Shown one piece after another: positions 1-8,338 of a stretch of 15,004 nt of DNA. The position numbers and the translations under genes are program-made. Under the pieces are notes generated by a model. It did no database searches. It was given only the letters and a program-made list of their open reading frames with translations, and was not told the DNA's origin. Each line of letters opens with the position of its first letter. Positions within the stretch are counted from its first letter, which is position 1. The stretch covers positions 1 through 15,004 of the forward strand of contig CAKOMR010000016.1 in the NCBI GenBank assembly GCA_934096705.1, read 5' to 3'. Source of the stretch: an uncultured Bacilli bacterium. GTDB taxonomy: Bacteria; Bacillota_I; Bacilli_A; RF39; UBA660.

Positions 1-144
1 GGACCGACTGGACCACAAGGAATTCAAGGTGAAACTGGTCCGACCGGACCTCAAGGAATCCAAGGTGAGACTGGACCGACTGGACCACAAGGAATTCAAG
101 GTGAGACTGGTCCGACCGGACCTCAAGGTGAAAGCGGAGAAACT
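1..144 (+). repeat. 36-bp collagen repeat in a 72-bp higher-order period
   Basis: Four 36-bp units each encode GPTGPQ followed by GIQGET or a variant. Units 1 and 3 (1-36, 73-108) use one set of synonymous codons and differ at one base. Units 2 and 4 (37-72, 109-144) use another set (ggt-ccg-acc, cct), and unit 4 diverges at its end into the tail. The true DNA period is therefore 72 bp, pointing to duplication of a two-unit block. The array continues left of the window. Confidence 0.9.
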
Positions 145-276
145 CCAGTTATTACAATAGGAACGGTTACAACTGGCGATCCTGGAACGCAAGCAACCGC
201 GAGTATATCTGGAACTGCACCAAACTTTGTACTAAATCTTACTATTCCACAAGGTCCGACTGGACCAACTGGTTAA
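1..276 (+). CDS. Collagen-like Gly-X-Y repeat protein, 3' end (5' truncated)
   Basis: The frame is open from the first base of the window to TAA at 274-276, giving 91 residues of a longer protein. Residues 1 to about 45 are uninterrupted Gly-X-Y triplets of the GPT-GPQ-GIQ-GET type, which in bacteria form a collagen-like triple helix, usually in spore-surface or cell-surface proteins. A tail of about 35 non-collagen residues follows (rich in Thr, Val, Ile, Ala), and the protein ends with two more GPT triplets. Tails of this type are common in Firmicutes collagen-like proteins and may help trimerisation; that is family knowledge, not seen here. GC content and codon choice (ccg, acc, gga) differ sharply from the rest of the window, as expected for a repeat-driven gene. 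The N-terminus, and so any signal peptide or exosporium leader, lies outside the window. Confidence 0.9.
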   Translation, partial: GPTGPQGIQGETGPTGPQGIQGETGPTGPQGIQGETGPTGPQGESGETPVITIGTVTTGDPGTQATASISGTAPNFVLNLTIPQGPTGPTG

Positions 277-295
277 AGGCTAAATGCCTTTTTTT
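276..295 (+). terminator. Rho-independent terminator of the collagen-like gene
   Basis: A 5-bp stem AAGGC (276-280) and GCCTT (286-290) with loop TAAAT is followed by a T run through 295. The stem starts on the last base of the stop codon. Confidence 0.85.
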
Positions 296-296
296 C

Positions 297-325
297 TTGA
301 CAAAAAATTTTGAAATTGTTATCAT
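297..325 (+). promoter_or_regulatory. Sigma-A promoter of the transglutaminase-like gene
   Basis: TTGACA (297-302), a 17-bp spacer and TATCAT (320-325) make a near-consensus housekeeping promoter. Transcription would start near 332, only about 20 nt before the start codon. It follows directly after the preceding terminator. Confidence 0.8.
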
Positions 326-352
326 ATCATTCATGTATAGGGGATGTGTTTA

Positions 353-1420
353 ATGCTAGAATTACCAAAAAGGACTGAAAAAGTCAGCAAAAAAATAAAA
401 CATGAATATTCATATTCAGAAATTTTAAATCAAAAAGTACAATTAGATCAAGTATGGCAAATAGTTTTGTCAAAAGAAGATTTAGACTTGGATATGACAA
501 AATTAACTCAATTATTAAATAATAGATATGTTGAGATTTGGTGTATGGATTATGACAGTGTTGTATTTCTTGGACATTTATTAAAAAATATAGTTTTAAA
601 TAGAAATAGAGTATATTTAGTTGATGACGGAATGCATTTAGATAGAAGTTATATTGATTTAACAAAATTAAATAATATTAATGTATACATTCCTTTAACG
701 TATTTGTTATGGGGTGTCAAGTTTAATGGAGAAGTTAAAACATATTCTACTACAGGAAAATTTCAAGGAGAACATATTACATGTGACTCCGCAAATTCAA
801 ACAGAAAAATTTCTGAAGCAGATTTATTAAAAGTACGCAAAATATCTGAAATGCTTGAGAAGTATAATCCTAAAAATGATGCAGAAAAAGTTATGCTTGT
901 ATCAGATTATATTCAAAGTAGAACACAGTTTATTGAAAGTATTCAAACATCATCTTCTAGAGGTACATTTATAACTCCTGACATTACTACTTGCGAAACT
1001 GGTTTAGTAGAAACAGTTATTAATGATGGTTATGGGGTATGCGTTGGAATTTCTAATCTTTCAACATTACTATTAAATAATGAAATATTTCAAAGTGAAA
1101 CGGAAACAATGATAGGTAATGGTCATGCTTGGAATAGAGTTCTTATAGAAGGAAAATATTATTATTTTGATAGCACTTGGTGTATTACTAGAAGTGATGA
1201 TCCGTGTGAAGATGGATTAATTACATTATCTTTTCAAAGAAAATATTTATTATTCGGAGAAAATACTGCTTTGAATATTGGTTATCATCAAGCAACAAAT
1301 ATAAGTGTATATTCAAATGGTATTTTGTCAGAAGATGATTATAATAAAGCATTTACATACTCACAACAATTTTCATATAACCTAAAACCAATGTGTAGGT
1401 CACTTAGAAAAAAAGGTTAA
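353..1420 (+). CDS. Transglutaminase-like cysteine enzyme
   Basis: A 355-residue protein whose C-terminal half looks like the transglutaminase/cysteine-protease-like fold. The candidate catalytic triad is visible: Cys230 in YGVCVG, His258 in GNGHAWN and Asp273 in YYFDSTW, with the usual Cys-His-Asp order and spacing. Such enzymes cleave or form amide bonds (peptidase, amidase or protein cross-linking); the actual substrate cannot be read from sequence. The first 160 or so residues have no domain I recognise. No signal peptide or membrane segment is visible, so it is probably cytoplasmic. I chose ATG 353 because AGGGGATG (339-346) is a good ribosome site for it; the in-frame ATG at 344 lies inside that site. 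It has its own promoter and terminator, so it is not in an operon with the collagen-like gene beside it. Confidence 0.85.
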   Translation: MLELPKRTEKVSKKIKHEYSYSEILNQKVQLDQVWQIVLSKEDLDLDMTKLTQLLNNRYVEIWCMDYDSVVFLGHLLKNIVLNRNRVYLVDDGMHLDRSYIDLTKLNNINVYIPLTYLLWGVKFNGEVKTYSTTGKFQGEHITCDSANSNRKISEADLLKVRKISEMLEKYNPKNDAEKVMLVSDYIQSRTQFIESIQTSSSRGTFITPDITTCETGLVETVINDGYGVCVGISNLSTLLLNNEIFQSETETMIGNGHAWNRVLIEGKYYYFDSTWCITRSDDPCEDGLITLSFQRKYLLFGENTALNIGYHQATNISVYSNGILSEDDYNKAFTYSQQFSYNLKPMCRSLRKKG

Positions 1421-1445
1421 GTTAAAAAACTTGATCTTTTATTAT
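1411..1445 (+). terminator. Probable terminator overlapping the stop codon
   Basis: Arms 1411-1421 and 1430-1440 pair over 11 bp (two G-T wobbles) around an 8-base A-rich loop. The TAA stop (1418-1420) lies in the left arm. The following tract is T-rich but broken by A, so strength is uncertain. Confidence 0.55.
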
Positions 1446-1507
1446 ATTTATGGGAAAAACTATGTAAAAACAATTGTTATCTAATATACTGGGTTAAGCT
1501 AAAATGG

Positions 1508-1537
1508 TTAGACTTTAATAATAATTTGTGATATACT
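1508..1537 (+). promoter_or_regulatory. Candidate promoter of the TPR gene
   Basis: An extended -10, TGATATACT (1529-1537), has a poor -35 (TTAGAC at 1508-1513, 18-bp spacer). A second weaker option begins with TTGATT near 1555. The intergenic stretch 1446-1613 otherwise shows nothing I can name. Confidence 0.4.
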
Positions 1538-1625
1538 ATTTTATAGTAGAAGGGTTGATTAGTGTTTTTATATGTCATAAATAATAAAATACTTTTGAAC
1601 TAAAAATTATGTTATGGGAGAATGT

Positions 1626-3341
1626 ATGGACTTAAATTTTAAAATGCGTTATCAAGATTATACAATAAATGAACTTAAAACAATTATTAAAGAACTTAAG
1701 TTTGAACTTCAAAATGAGAGCAATATCAATATAGAGTATTTAAAACAAAAATTAGAAAATTTGGAGTTACTATTAAACGAGAAAATTGATAAAATTAAAA
1801 ATAAAGAAAGTAAAACTATAACAAATTCTAATTTAAATGAAGAAAATTATATATCGAAAATCTGCGAGTTAATAGATATTTCTGAAGAAGACATAAATAC
1901 AAATAGTAAAAAGCTTGATGATATTAAAGCAACATATTATTTTAATCCAGTAAGGGGAGGAAGATGCATCATTGTTTCTGAAGATGGTTCATATTTACTT
2001 GCTACTTCATTTATAAATTATCATAAATATTTACAAGATTTCAAAAAAGGTTTGAGAAATGGTAGTTTTAATGAAAATGACACGTTTGATGCAGATTCAA
2101 ATCCGGAATTACTTTTAATGCAAGCCGAAAAATTAATATTTAATGAACCTAAAAATTTAATGAAAGCTAAAGAGTTGTTATTAAGTATTGTTTCCAAAGC
2201 ATCAAAATTTAAAAGTACGGTAGATAAAATTTATTTTAGTTTTAATGATGTAGTAGAATTTGCTTTATATAATAATATATATAAACCTATTAAAGAAGTT
2301 ATTTGGGTAAAATCGCCATATACAAAAGCCTATACTTATTTAGCACATATATATAATGAATTTGAAGACTATGCAAATGCTATTAAAATGGCAGATTTAG
2401 CAATAAAATGGGATGAATTTAATGTTTCTGCCTTATTTGAAAAATGTGATTCTTACAAAAGATTAAAAAATGTTGGTAGATTCAAAGAACTACTTGATAT
2501 AGTGTATAATAAAATTTATGATATTAAAGATTTAGCACGTTTCTACAGAACTTTTGCTTATTATAATGTTGAAATTAAAAATTACGAAGTTGCTTATGCA
2601 CTTTACCTATTTAGTCTAAAATATCAAGATAATAAACTTGCCAAAAAAATGATTGAATATATTGATGAAATACTAAATAGAATTGATTATTCTATGTTGG
2701 AAAATGATATTTTAAATATTATGAAAAAAAATGGTATTCCAATTGGTCCAAATAGAAAAAATATTGCAATGTTAACTTCTTTATATAATGATAATTTATT
2801 TGATAATCCAAAAAATGAAGTTATTTTAGCATCAAAGTTATATTCATTAACTAAAGATAAAAAATATACTCCATATTATGAAAAAATTGATAAAGAAACG
2901 GGACTTTCTGTTTTAATACCTAGAGGTTGGAAAGAGAGTAGAAATTCTAAAAATACTATTTTTACATACCAAACATTAAATGGTTCTTTATTTAGTATAA
3001 GTAATTTAGGCAAATGTTCTAGTGATAATTTTAACGAAAAATATAAAGAAAGTATTAATAGTTATAATATTTTTAAAGATATTATATTTGATTTGATATT
3101 AGAAAAGGACGTAAAACTGAAACTAGTTCAGGGTGAAAAGTTATTTAAAATGGCATTATTTAATATTAGAATAAATAATAGATTAATTAAAATGGCTTAT
3201 TATTATTCGATTATTAATAATTACCTAATATCTTTTTCTATTAATTTGGATGACAATATTGATGCTGATGATAGTGAATTCGAAAATCAAATTAATATCC
3301 GCAATATGATGTTTATTCTTCAGAATATTTATGAAGTTTAA
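1626..3341 (+). CDS. Coiled-coil and TPR-repeat protein, function unknown
   Basis: A 571-residue, Lys/Asn-rich soluble protein with no signal peptide. Residues about 12-62 form a charged heptad-like stretch likely to be a coiled coil. Residues 100-160 contain a small Gly-rich module (NPVRGGRC). Residues about 232-345 show TPR-like helix pairs, clearest where YLAHIYNEFEDYANAIKMA is followed by an Ala/Leu-rich second helix. The last 140 residues begin with SVLIPRGWK (428-436), which resembles the start of a PsbP/DUF1795-type domain; this is a weak resemblance only. TPR proteins normally scaffold protein contacts, so a structural or stress role is possible but not shown. ATG 1626 is preferred because GGGAG (1616-1620) sits 5 nt upstream; the ATG at 1614 overlaps that site. 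It is transcribed alone. Confidence 0.8.
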   Translation: MDLNFKMRYQDYTINELKTIIKELKFELQNESNINIEYLKQKLENLELLLNEKIDKIKNKESKTITNSNLNEENYISKICELIDISEEDINTNSKKLDDIKATYYFNPVRGGRCIIVSEDGSYLLATSFINYHKYLQDFKKGLRNGSFNENDTFDADSNPELLLMQAEKLIFNEPKNLMKAKELLLSIVSKASKFKSTVDKIYFSFNDVVEFALYNNIYKPIKEVIWVKSPYTKAYTYLAHIYNEFEDYANAIKMADLAIKWDEFNVSALFEKCDSYKRLKNVGRFKELLDIVYNKIYDIKDLARFYRTFAYYNVEIKNYEVAYALYLFSLKYQDNKLAKKMIEYIDEILNRIDYSMLENDILNIMKKNGIPIGPNRKNIAMLTSLYNDNLFDNPKNEVILASKLYSLTKDKKYTPYYEKIDKETGLSVLIPRGWKESRNSKNTIFTYQTLNGSLFSISNLGKCSSDNFNEKYKESINSYNIFKDIIFDLILEKDVKLKLVQGEKLFKMALFNIRINNRLIKMAYYYSIINNYLISFSINLDDNIDADDSEFENQINIRNMMFILQNIYEV

Positions 3342-3352
3342 TAAAATTTTTT

Positions 3353-3379
3353 AAAGTAAAGCAAAACTTTACTTTTTTT
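3353..3379 (+). terminator. Rho-independent terminator of the TPR gene
   Basis: A perfect 9-bp stem AAAGTAAAG (3353-3361) and CTTTACTTT (3367-3375) with loop CAAAA runs into seven consecutive T (3373-3379). Confidence 0.9.
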
Positions 3380-3400
3380 ATATGCAAATAATGTACTATG

Positions 3401-3409
3401 TGATACAAT
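3401..3409 (+). promoter_or_regulatory. Extended -10 promoter of the TetR-ABC operon
   Basis: TGATACAAT (3401-3409) is a TG-extended -10 with no recognisable -35 at 17-18 bp. Transcription would begin near 3416, giving a leader of only about 12 nt that is almost entirely ribosome site (AGGGTGA, 3416-3422). A loose inverted repeat, TGTA (3392-3395) with TACA (3404-3407), overlaps the -10 and could be an operator for the adjacent TetR protein. Confidence 0.5.
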
Positions 3410-3427
3410 ATATTTAGGGTGAAGTGT

Positions 3428-4018
3428 ATGGGTGCAACAATGAAAATTAGTAAGGATATGATTTTAGATGCTGCATTTTCTATTACTAGAGAGTCTGGCA
3501 TTGAAAAGGTAAGTAATCGTGAGATTGCTAAAAAATTAAATTCCTCGATTAGGCCAATATATTATCAGTTTACAAATTCCGAAGATTTATTTTCTGCTTT
3601 ATATAGAAAAATAAATGAATATTTTTATAATTATATACTGTCAAATATGACTGATACATTACCTAAATATAAACAAGTTGGTCTAAATTATATAAAATTT
3701 GCTAGGGAAGAAAAAAATTTTTACTATGTACTATTTATTAGCAAAAATTGCTATTTACAGACTTTTCATTATAACAATAATAATTTTGATAAAGTAAAAG
3801 ACTTTATTAAAATAAGTACAAATTTATCGGATAAAGATATTAATGAGTTTCATTTTAGAATGTGGACATTTTGTCACGGACTTGCTACTTTACTCGCTAG
3901 TGAAAAAATAAATTTAACTGATGCACAGATTAATAGTTTAATTTCAAAAGAATTTCAAGCTTTAATGTTACTTGAGGATAATCCAAATAATAAATATGTT
4001 TTAAAGGAGGTAAAATAA
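3428..4018 (+). CDS. TetR/AcrR-family transcriptional regulator
   Basis: A 196-residue protein of typical TetR length. The N-terminal helix-turn-helix lies at about residues 28-50 (VSNREIAKKL, then the RPIYYQFTNSEDL stretch where the usual pattern is xIYxHFxxKxxL). The C-terminal all-helical part is the variable ligand-binding and dimerisation domain, so the ligand cannot be predicted. TetR proteins usually repress their own operon until a small molecule binds. ATG 3428 lies 5 nt after AGGGTGA; a GTG at 3419 is inside that site and an ATG at 3440 lacks one. The gene is first in an operon: its TAA shares one base with the ATPase ATG, and AAAGGAGG (4003-4010) for the next gene lies in its last codons. 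Control of the exporter below is inferred from this arrangement. Confidence 0.9.
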   Translation: MGATMKISKDMILDAAFSITRESGIEKVSNREIAKKLNSSIRPIYYQFTNSEDLFSALYRKINEYFYNYILSNMTDTLPKYKQVGLNYIKFAREEKNFYYVLFISKNCYLQTFHYNNNNFDKVKDFIKISTNLSDKDINEFHFRMWTFCHGLATLLASEKINLTDAQINSLISKEFQALMLLEDNPNNKYVLKEVK

Positions 4019-4956
4019 TGGAGAATATCATAGAAATTAAAAATTTAACAAAAAGTTATAATAAAAAGAAGGCAGTTGATAATTTATCTTTTTCTGTAGA
4101 AGAAGGTAAAATACTTGGATTACTTGGACCAAATGGTAGTGGTAAAACAACAACACTTAACTGCGTATTATCACTTTTAAAATATGATAAAGGCACTATA
4201 AAAATATTAGGCAAAGAAATGAACCCTGATATGTATGAAATTAAAAGAAATATAGGAGTGGTTTTTCAAGACGTTGCTGTATTTGATGAACTTACAGTGT
4301 ATGAAAACATTGATTATTTTTGTGGACTTTATATTATTGATAAGTCTACTAGAAAAAAGTATATTAATGATGCAATTAATTTAGTTGGACTTCAGAATTT
4401 TAAAAAATATTATCCAAAACAATTATCGGGTGGACTTTTAAGAAGATTAAATATAGCTTGTGGTATTGCTCATAAACCAAAAATTATTTTTTTAGATGAA
4501 CCAACTGTTGCAGTTGACCCACAAAGTAGAAATAATATTTTAGATGGTATAAAAAAATTAAAAGAATCTGGTGATACTATTATTTATACTACCCATTATA
4601 TGGAAGAGGTAGAACTTATTTGTGATAACATTATTATTTTAGATAAAGGAAAATTATTAGCTCAAGGTACTTTAGATGAACTTAAAAAAATATCTAATAT
4701 TGAAGAAAAAATAACTGTTGAAGTACATGACTTTGATGAAAGTTTACTCAATAAAATTAAAAAAATTAAAGCAGTATGTGAAATAAAATATGAAAATAAT
4801 TTGTTAGTTATAACGTATAACAAAGGTGAAGATAATCTGGGAAAATTAACTGAATTTTTAAAAGATAATAACATTAAATATAATAAAATATTTTCTGAAA
4901 GGCCAACACTTAATGATGTCTTTCTTGAACTTACTGGAAAGGATTTGAGGGATTAA
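4018..4956 (+). CDS. ABC transporter ATP-binding protein (DrrA/CcmA-like)
   Basis: A 312-residue ATPase subunit of an ABC-2-type exporter. The nucleotide-binding motifs are in order: Walker A GPNGSGKTT (37-45), Q-loop Gln84, signature LSGGL (136-140, Leu in place of the classical Gln, common in this subfamily), Walker B IIFLDE (156-161) and H-loop His193. A C-terminal extension of about 90 residues after the ATPase core is typical of DrrA-like drug-export ATPases. It powers transport at the inner face of the membrane with the two permeases encoded next. Both junctions are TAATG overlaps of one base, implying translational coupling and matched subunit amounts. Substrate unknown; drugs, antimicrobial peptides, lipids or ions are all possible for this group. 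Confidence 0.95.
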   Translation: MENIIEIKNLTKSYNKKKAVDNLSFSVEEGKILGLLGPNGSGKTTTLNCVLSLLKYDKGTIKILGKEMNPDMYEIKRNIGVVFQDVAVFDELTVYENIDYFCGLYIIDKSTRKKYINDAINLVGLQNFKKYYPKQLSGGLLRRLNIACGIAHKPKIIFLDEPTVAVDPQSRNNILDGIKKLKESGDTIIYTTHYMEEVELICDNIIILDKGKLLAQGTLDELKKISNIEEKITVEVHDFDESLLNKIKKIKAVCEIKYENNLLVITYNKGEDNLGKLTEFLKDNNIKYNKIFSERPTLNDVFLELTGKDLRD

Positions 4957-6113
4957 TGTTTTTACATAATTTTAAATATAGCTTAAAAATCCTTTTTCAT
5001 AATAAAGGTTTGCTTTTTTGGACATTTGCATTTCCAGTTATTTTAGGGTTTCTTTTTAATTTAGCTTTTTCTAATATAGAAAATAGTGAAGAATTCAATA
5101 CCATTGACATAGCTATAATTAATGACGATATTTTTTCTAAAGATGAGTATTATAAAAATGCATTTGAATCTTTAAAAGAAAATAAAATTTTAAATATAAT
5201 GTATACATCGAAAGATCAAGCAATAAGCTTACTCAATAATAAAAAGATAACTGCTTATGCTGATGGAGAAAATTTAGTAATTAATAGTAATGGCGTAAAC
5301 GAAACAATTGTAAAATATATTTTTGATGAATTAAAAATTAATAAGGATGCGATAAATAAATCGGTAGAAAATGAAGTATATACTAATATTAGTAATGGTG
5401 AATATGAAGTGGACTATGAACTTATTTATAGTAGCATTATAAATAAAATGGATGCTAATAAAGTAATTTTGAAGGATGAAACAAGCAATAATTTAAGTTA
5501 TACTATGATTGAGTACTACACACTTATTGCTTTGGCTGCACTTTATGGTGGCGCAATTGCCTTAAATATAATTGATAAATCACTTCCAAATACTTGTAGT
5601 GTAGGAAAACGAATTAATGTTAGTTCAATAAAAAGAAGTACGCTAATTCTAAGTGGGCTTTTAGCAAGTTATTTTGTTCAAATAATTGGAATGATTATTG
5701 TATTTTTATTCACAATATTTGTAATTCATGTTGATTATGGTAATAATATAGGAATGATTATATTGGTAGCCCTTTTAGGTTCTCTTGCAAGCCTTTGCTT
5801 TGGAGTTATGCTTAGTTCATGCCTTAAAGCAAGCGAAAATGCAAAGTCTGGAATTTTGATTGCATTAACAATGTTATTTTCTTTTTTTGCAGGTATGACA
5901 GGTATTTCAATGAAATATATAATTGACAAAAATATTCCTATAATAAACATTATTAATCCGTGTAATATGATGGTTGATTCATTTTACACATTATACTACT
6001 ATGGCGTAAATAAAAGACTATATTTGAATTTGGTAAGTTTAGTAATTTTTTCTATAATAATGATATTAATTTCATTAAAAGCTTTAAGGAGAAAAAAATA
6101 TGATAGTATTTAA
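4956..6113 (+). CDS. ABC-2 type permease subunit 1
   Basis: A 385-residue integral membrane protein. One membrane helix at about 18-38 is followed by a 145-residue hydrophilic, presumably extracellular, domain. Five more helices lie at about 186-206, 229-257, 265-288, 299-316 and 357-376. This one-plus-five layout is that of ABC2_membrane_3 (NatB/YhaP-like) permeases. The ATG shares a base with the ATPase stop, with GAGGG just upstream. The last 14 bases overlap the second permease gene. It probably forms a heterodimer with that protein around the common ATPase. Residues KSLPNTCSVGKRI in the cytoplasmic loop resemble the coupling region of such permeases. Confidence 0.9.
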   Translation: MFLHNFKYSLKILFHNKGLLFWTFAFPVILGFLFNLAFSNIENSEEFNTIDIAIINDDIFSKDEYYKNAFESLKENKILNIMYTSKDQAISLLNNKKITAYADGENLVINSNGVNETIVKYIFDELKINKDAINKSVENEVYTNISNGEYEVDYELIYSSIINKMDANKVILKDETSNNLSYTMIEYYTLIALAALYGGAIALNIIDKSLPNTCSVGKRINVSSIKRSTLILSGLLASYFVQIIGMIIVFLFTIFVIHVDYGNNIGMIILVALLGSLASLCFGVMLSSCLKASENAKSGILIALTMLFSFFAGMTGISMKYIIDKNIPIINIINPCNMMVDSFYTLYYYGVNKRLYLNLVSLVIFSIIMILISLKALRRKKYDSI

Positions 6114-7242
6114 TGCGTTTTGGAAGATAATTAAAAAAAATAAAGGTTTAATTATTATGTATACAGTTATGTTAGTTGTTTTCGGAGGAATGAATTTTAA
6201 GCAAAATGAAAAAGATAATAATTTTACAAGCTCAAAACCAGAAATTGCTATAGTAAATCATGATATTAATGGAAAACTAGCTAATAATTTGGTAACTTAT
6301 TTAAATAATAATGCAGTCGTTAAAACTAAACAAAACAATGATGATATTTTAGATGCTTTATTTTATAGAGATATAAATTATATAATAGAAATTCCTGAAA
6401 ATTATACAGTGGATATATTAGAAAATAATAATCCTAGTTTAAATATTCAAAGTACAGGTAATTATAATGCCGCTTTAGCAGAAATGATTTTGCAAAAATA
6501 TTTAAATGTACAAAATATATATACTTTAAATGAAAAAGATTTAGATAAAATAATTAATAATATAAATGATAGTTTAAAAATTGATACTAAAGTAAAGGTT
6601 AATTCTAAAATAGATACAAATATTACCTCAAAAGTATCAAGATATTACAACTTTGCAAGTTATTCATTAATGGCAGTTATATTATATGGGGTGTGTTTAG
6701 TCTTATCTAGTTTTAAAAAAGATACAGTTAATAAAAGAACTATTGTAAGCAGTATGAATTTTAAAAAACATAATTCTTTATTAATTTTATCAGCATTATC
6801 ATTTGTAAGTATAATATGGTTAGTTTATGCGATCTTAGGAATAATTTTATTAAAAAAATTAGTTTTAAATATTACAGGAATATTTTATTTAATAAATATG
6901 TTTTTATTTTCCTTAACAACTTTATGTCTTTCTTTTATAATAGTAAACTTAACTACGAATAAGGGGGCAATTAATGGAATAATTAACGTTATAGCTTTAG
7001 GCCCGGCATTTTTATGTGGCGCTTTTATTCCTACTATGTGGTTACCTAAATCAGCACTTGATATTGCACATATTTTTCCAGCATATTATTACGTTAATAC
7101 AAATGATTATTTAAGTTCATTAGAATTGTTTAATTTAGAAAATTTAAAACCAGTTCTAAATAATTTTATTATTCTTATTATTTATGTAATTATCTTTATA
7201 ATTATCAACAATTTATTAACTAAAAAAAATGAAACCTATTAA
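6100..7242 (+). CDS. ABC-2 type permease subunit 2
   Basis: A 380-residue paralogue-like partner of the preceding permease with the same layout: a helix at about 16-33, a 150-residue outer domain rich in Asn, then helices at about 184-205, 226-251, 258-284, 288-312 and 353-373. The start is set by AAGGAG (6086-6091), and the gene overlaps the upstream one by 14 bp, so the two subunits are likely made together. Sequence identity to subunit 1 is low apart from the layout and a shared feature after the fifth helix (DSFY in subunit 1, PAYYY in subunit 2). The last codons and the TAA are part of the terminator stem. It is the final gene of the exporter operon. Confidence 0.9.
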   Translation: MIVFNAFWKIIKKNKGLIIMYTVMLVVFGGMNFKQNEKDNNFTSSKPEIAIVNHDINGKLANNLVTYLNNNAVVKTKQNNDDILDALFYRDINYIIEIPENYTVDILENNNPSLNIQSTGNYNAALAEMILQKYLNVQNIYTLNEKDLDKIINNINDSLKIDTKVKVNSKIDTNITSKVSRYYNFASYSLMAVILYGVCLVLSSFKKDTVNKRTIVSSMNFKKHNSLLILSALSFVSIIWLVYAILGIILLKKLVLNITGIFYLINMFLFSLTTLCLSFIIVNLTTNKGAINGIINVIALGPAFLCGAFIPTMWLPKSALDIAHIFPAYYYVNTNDYLSSLELFNLENLKPVLNNFIILIIYVIIFIIINNLLTKKNETY

Positions 7243-7263
7243 CAACATTGTTAATAGGTTTTT
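7232..7263. terminator. Bidirectional terminator shared by two convergent operons
   Basis: AAACCTATTAACAA (7232-7245) pairs perfectly with TTGTTAATAGGTTT (7248-7261) around CA, so the innermost pairs must open. T runs follow on both strands (7259-7263 on plus; complement of the A run 7223-7230 on minus). The stop codons of both converging genes lie inside the stem. Confidence 0.92.
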
Positions 7264-8333
7264 ATAATAAAATCAATTAGATCTTTTGCAGAATGTTTAT
7301 TAATATACTTTTTTTGACATTCAATCATTTTATCGGAATTTTCAGAAATTAAAAGTTCGTCAATTAGTTTTAAAAGTTCATTGTTATTTTCACATTTTTT
7401 ACTCAAACCGTGATTTTCAAAAAATGTAGTATTATAAGTTTCTATTCCCGGAATAGGGAAAACATGTATTAATGGTTTTCTTAAAGAAGCAATTTCAGTT
7501 GAAGATAATCCTCCGGGTTTTGATATAACTAAATCAGACGAGTAAATTAAATCATTTATATTGTGAACGAAGCCTAAAACTATTAAATTGTTGTTATTTT
7601 GCTTTTTTAATTTCTCATACAAAGTTTTATTCGAACCACATACAATGATTATTTTGACATTTTCTTTTAGAATGTGATTAATACTTTCTTCAATATTTCC
7701 AAAGCCCATACTTCCTAACATAATAAGAATTACTTTTTCATTAGTAATATTGTAATTATTTCTAATGTTTTTTGCCTTATTTATGAAGTTGCTAGAAATA
7801 GGAATTCCAAAATTTAATAATTTGTTTTTTTCAATTCCTTTTTCTATGAATCTTTCTTCAATCCCTTTTTGCATAACAAAATAATCTGGATTTGTTTCTT
7901 CCATAAAAGGACATGGTTCATAATCTGTGGCTACAAAAATAAAATTAATCTTACTGCACTTTTTATCTTTATTAATTGCAGTCAATGCCAATGCTGGAAA
8001 AAGATGTGTTGTAATTATTAAATCATAATTATTATTTTTAATAAAATCAAATAATTTTTTCTTATGCAATGAATTAATCAAGTAAACAGGACTTTTAATT
8101 TTTGTTTTACTATATATTTCTCCGATTTTATAAAAATTGCTAAATACTTTCCCATTACTTCCTAAAGTTTTTAAATAGACTTTTGATGATAAATCTTTTG
8201 CTTTTTCATTGACAATATCAAAAAAGTCATAAAAATCGCATTCAATATTTTGGCCTTTTAATTCATCTTCTATATAATGCGCACACGAATTATGGCCACC
8301 ACCCGTACTACACGATAATAATAATACTTTCAT
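7251..8333 (-). CDS. MGDG-synthase-like glycosyltransferase (diacylglycerol glycosyltransferase)
   Basis: A 360-residue GT-B glycosyltransferase of family GT28, like plant MGDG synthase and Bacillus UgtP. The N-terminal acceptor half starts with a Rossmann strand and the glycine loop STGGGH (9-14). The C-terminal half carries the sugar-nucleotide site, including LIMLGSMG (203-210) and KPGGLSSTE (272-280). These enzymes add glucose or galactose from a UDP-sugar to diacylglycerol at the cytoplasmic membrane face, making glycolipids or the lipoteichoic acid anchor. GAAGGAG (8344-8350 on minus) precedes the start. Only five bases separate it from the upstream acyltransferase, so they are one operon and probably one lipid pathway. 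Donor sugar and number of sugars added cannot be told from sequence. Confidence 0.88.
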   Translation of the reverse strand: MKVLLLSCSTGGGHNSCAHYIEDELKGQNIECDFYDFFDIVNEKAKDLSSKVYLKTLGSNGKVFSNFYKIGEIYSKTKIKSPVYLINSLHKKKLFDFIKNNNYDLIITTHLFPALALTAINKDKKCSKINFIFVATDYEPCPFMEETNPDYFVMQKGIEERFIEKGIEKNKLLNFGIPISSNFINKAKNIRNNYNITNEKVILIMLGSMGFGNIEESINHILKENVKIIIVCGSNKTLYEKLKKQNNNNLIVLGFVHNINDLIYSSDLVISKPGGLSSTEIASLRKPLIHVFPIPGIETYNTTFFENHGLSKKCENNNELLKLIDELLISENSDKMIECQKKYINKHSAKDLIDFIIKTY

Positions 8334-8338
8334 AAATT

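Noticed and set aside
344..352. Upstream in-frame ATG as the start of the transglutaminase-like gene
   Set aside because: It lies within the AGGGGATG ribosome site that serves ATG 353.
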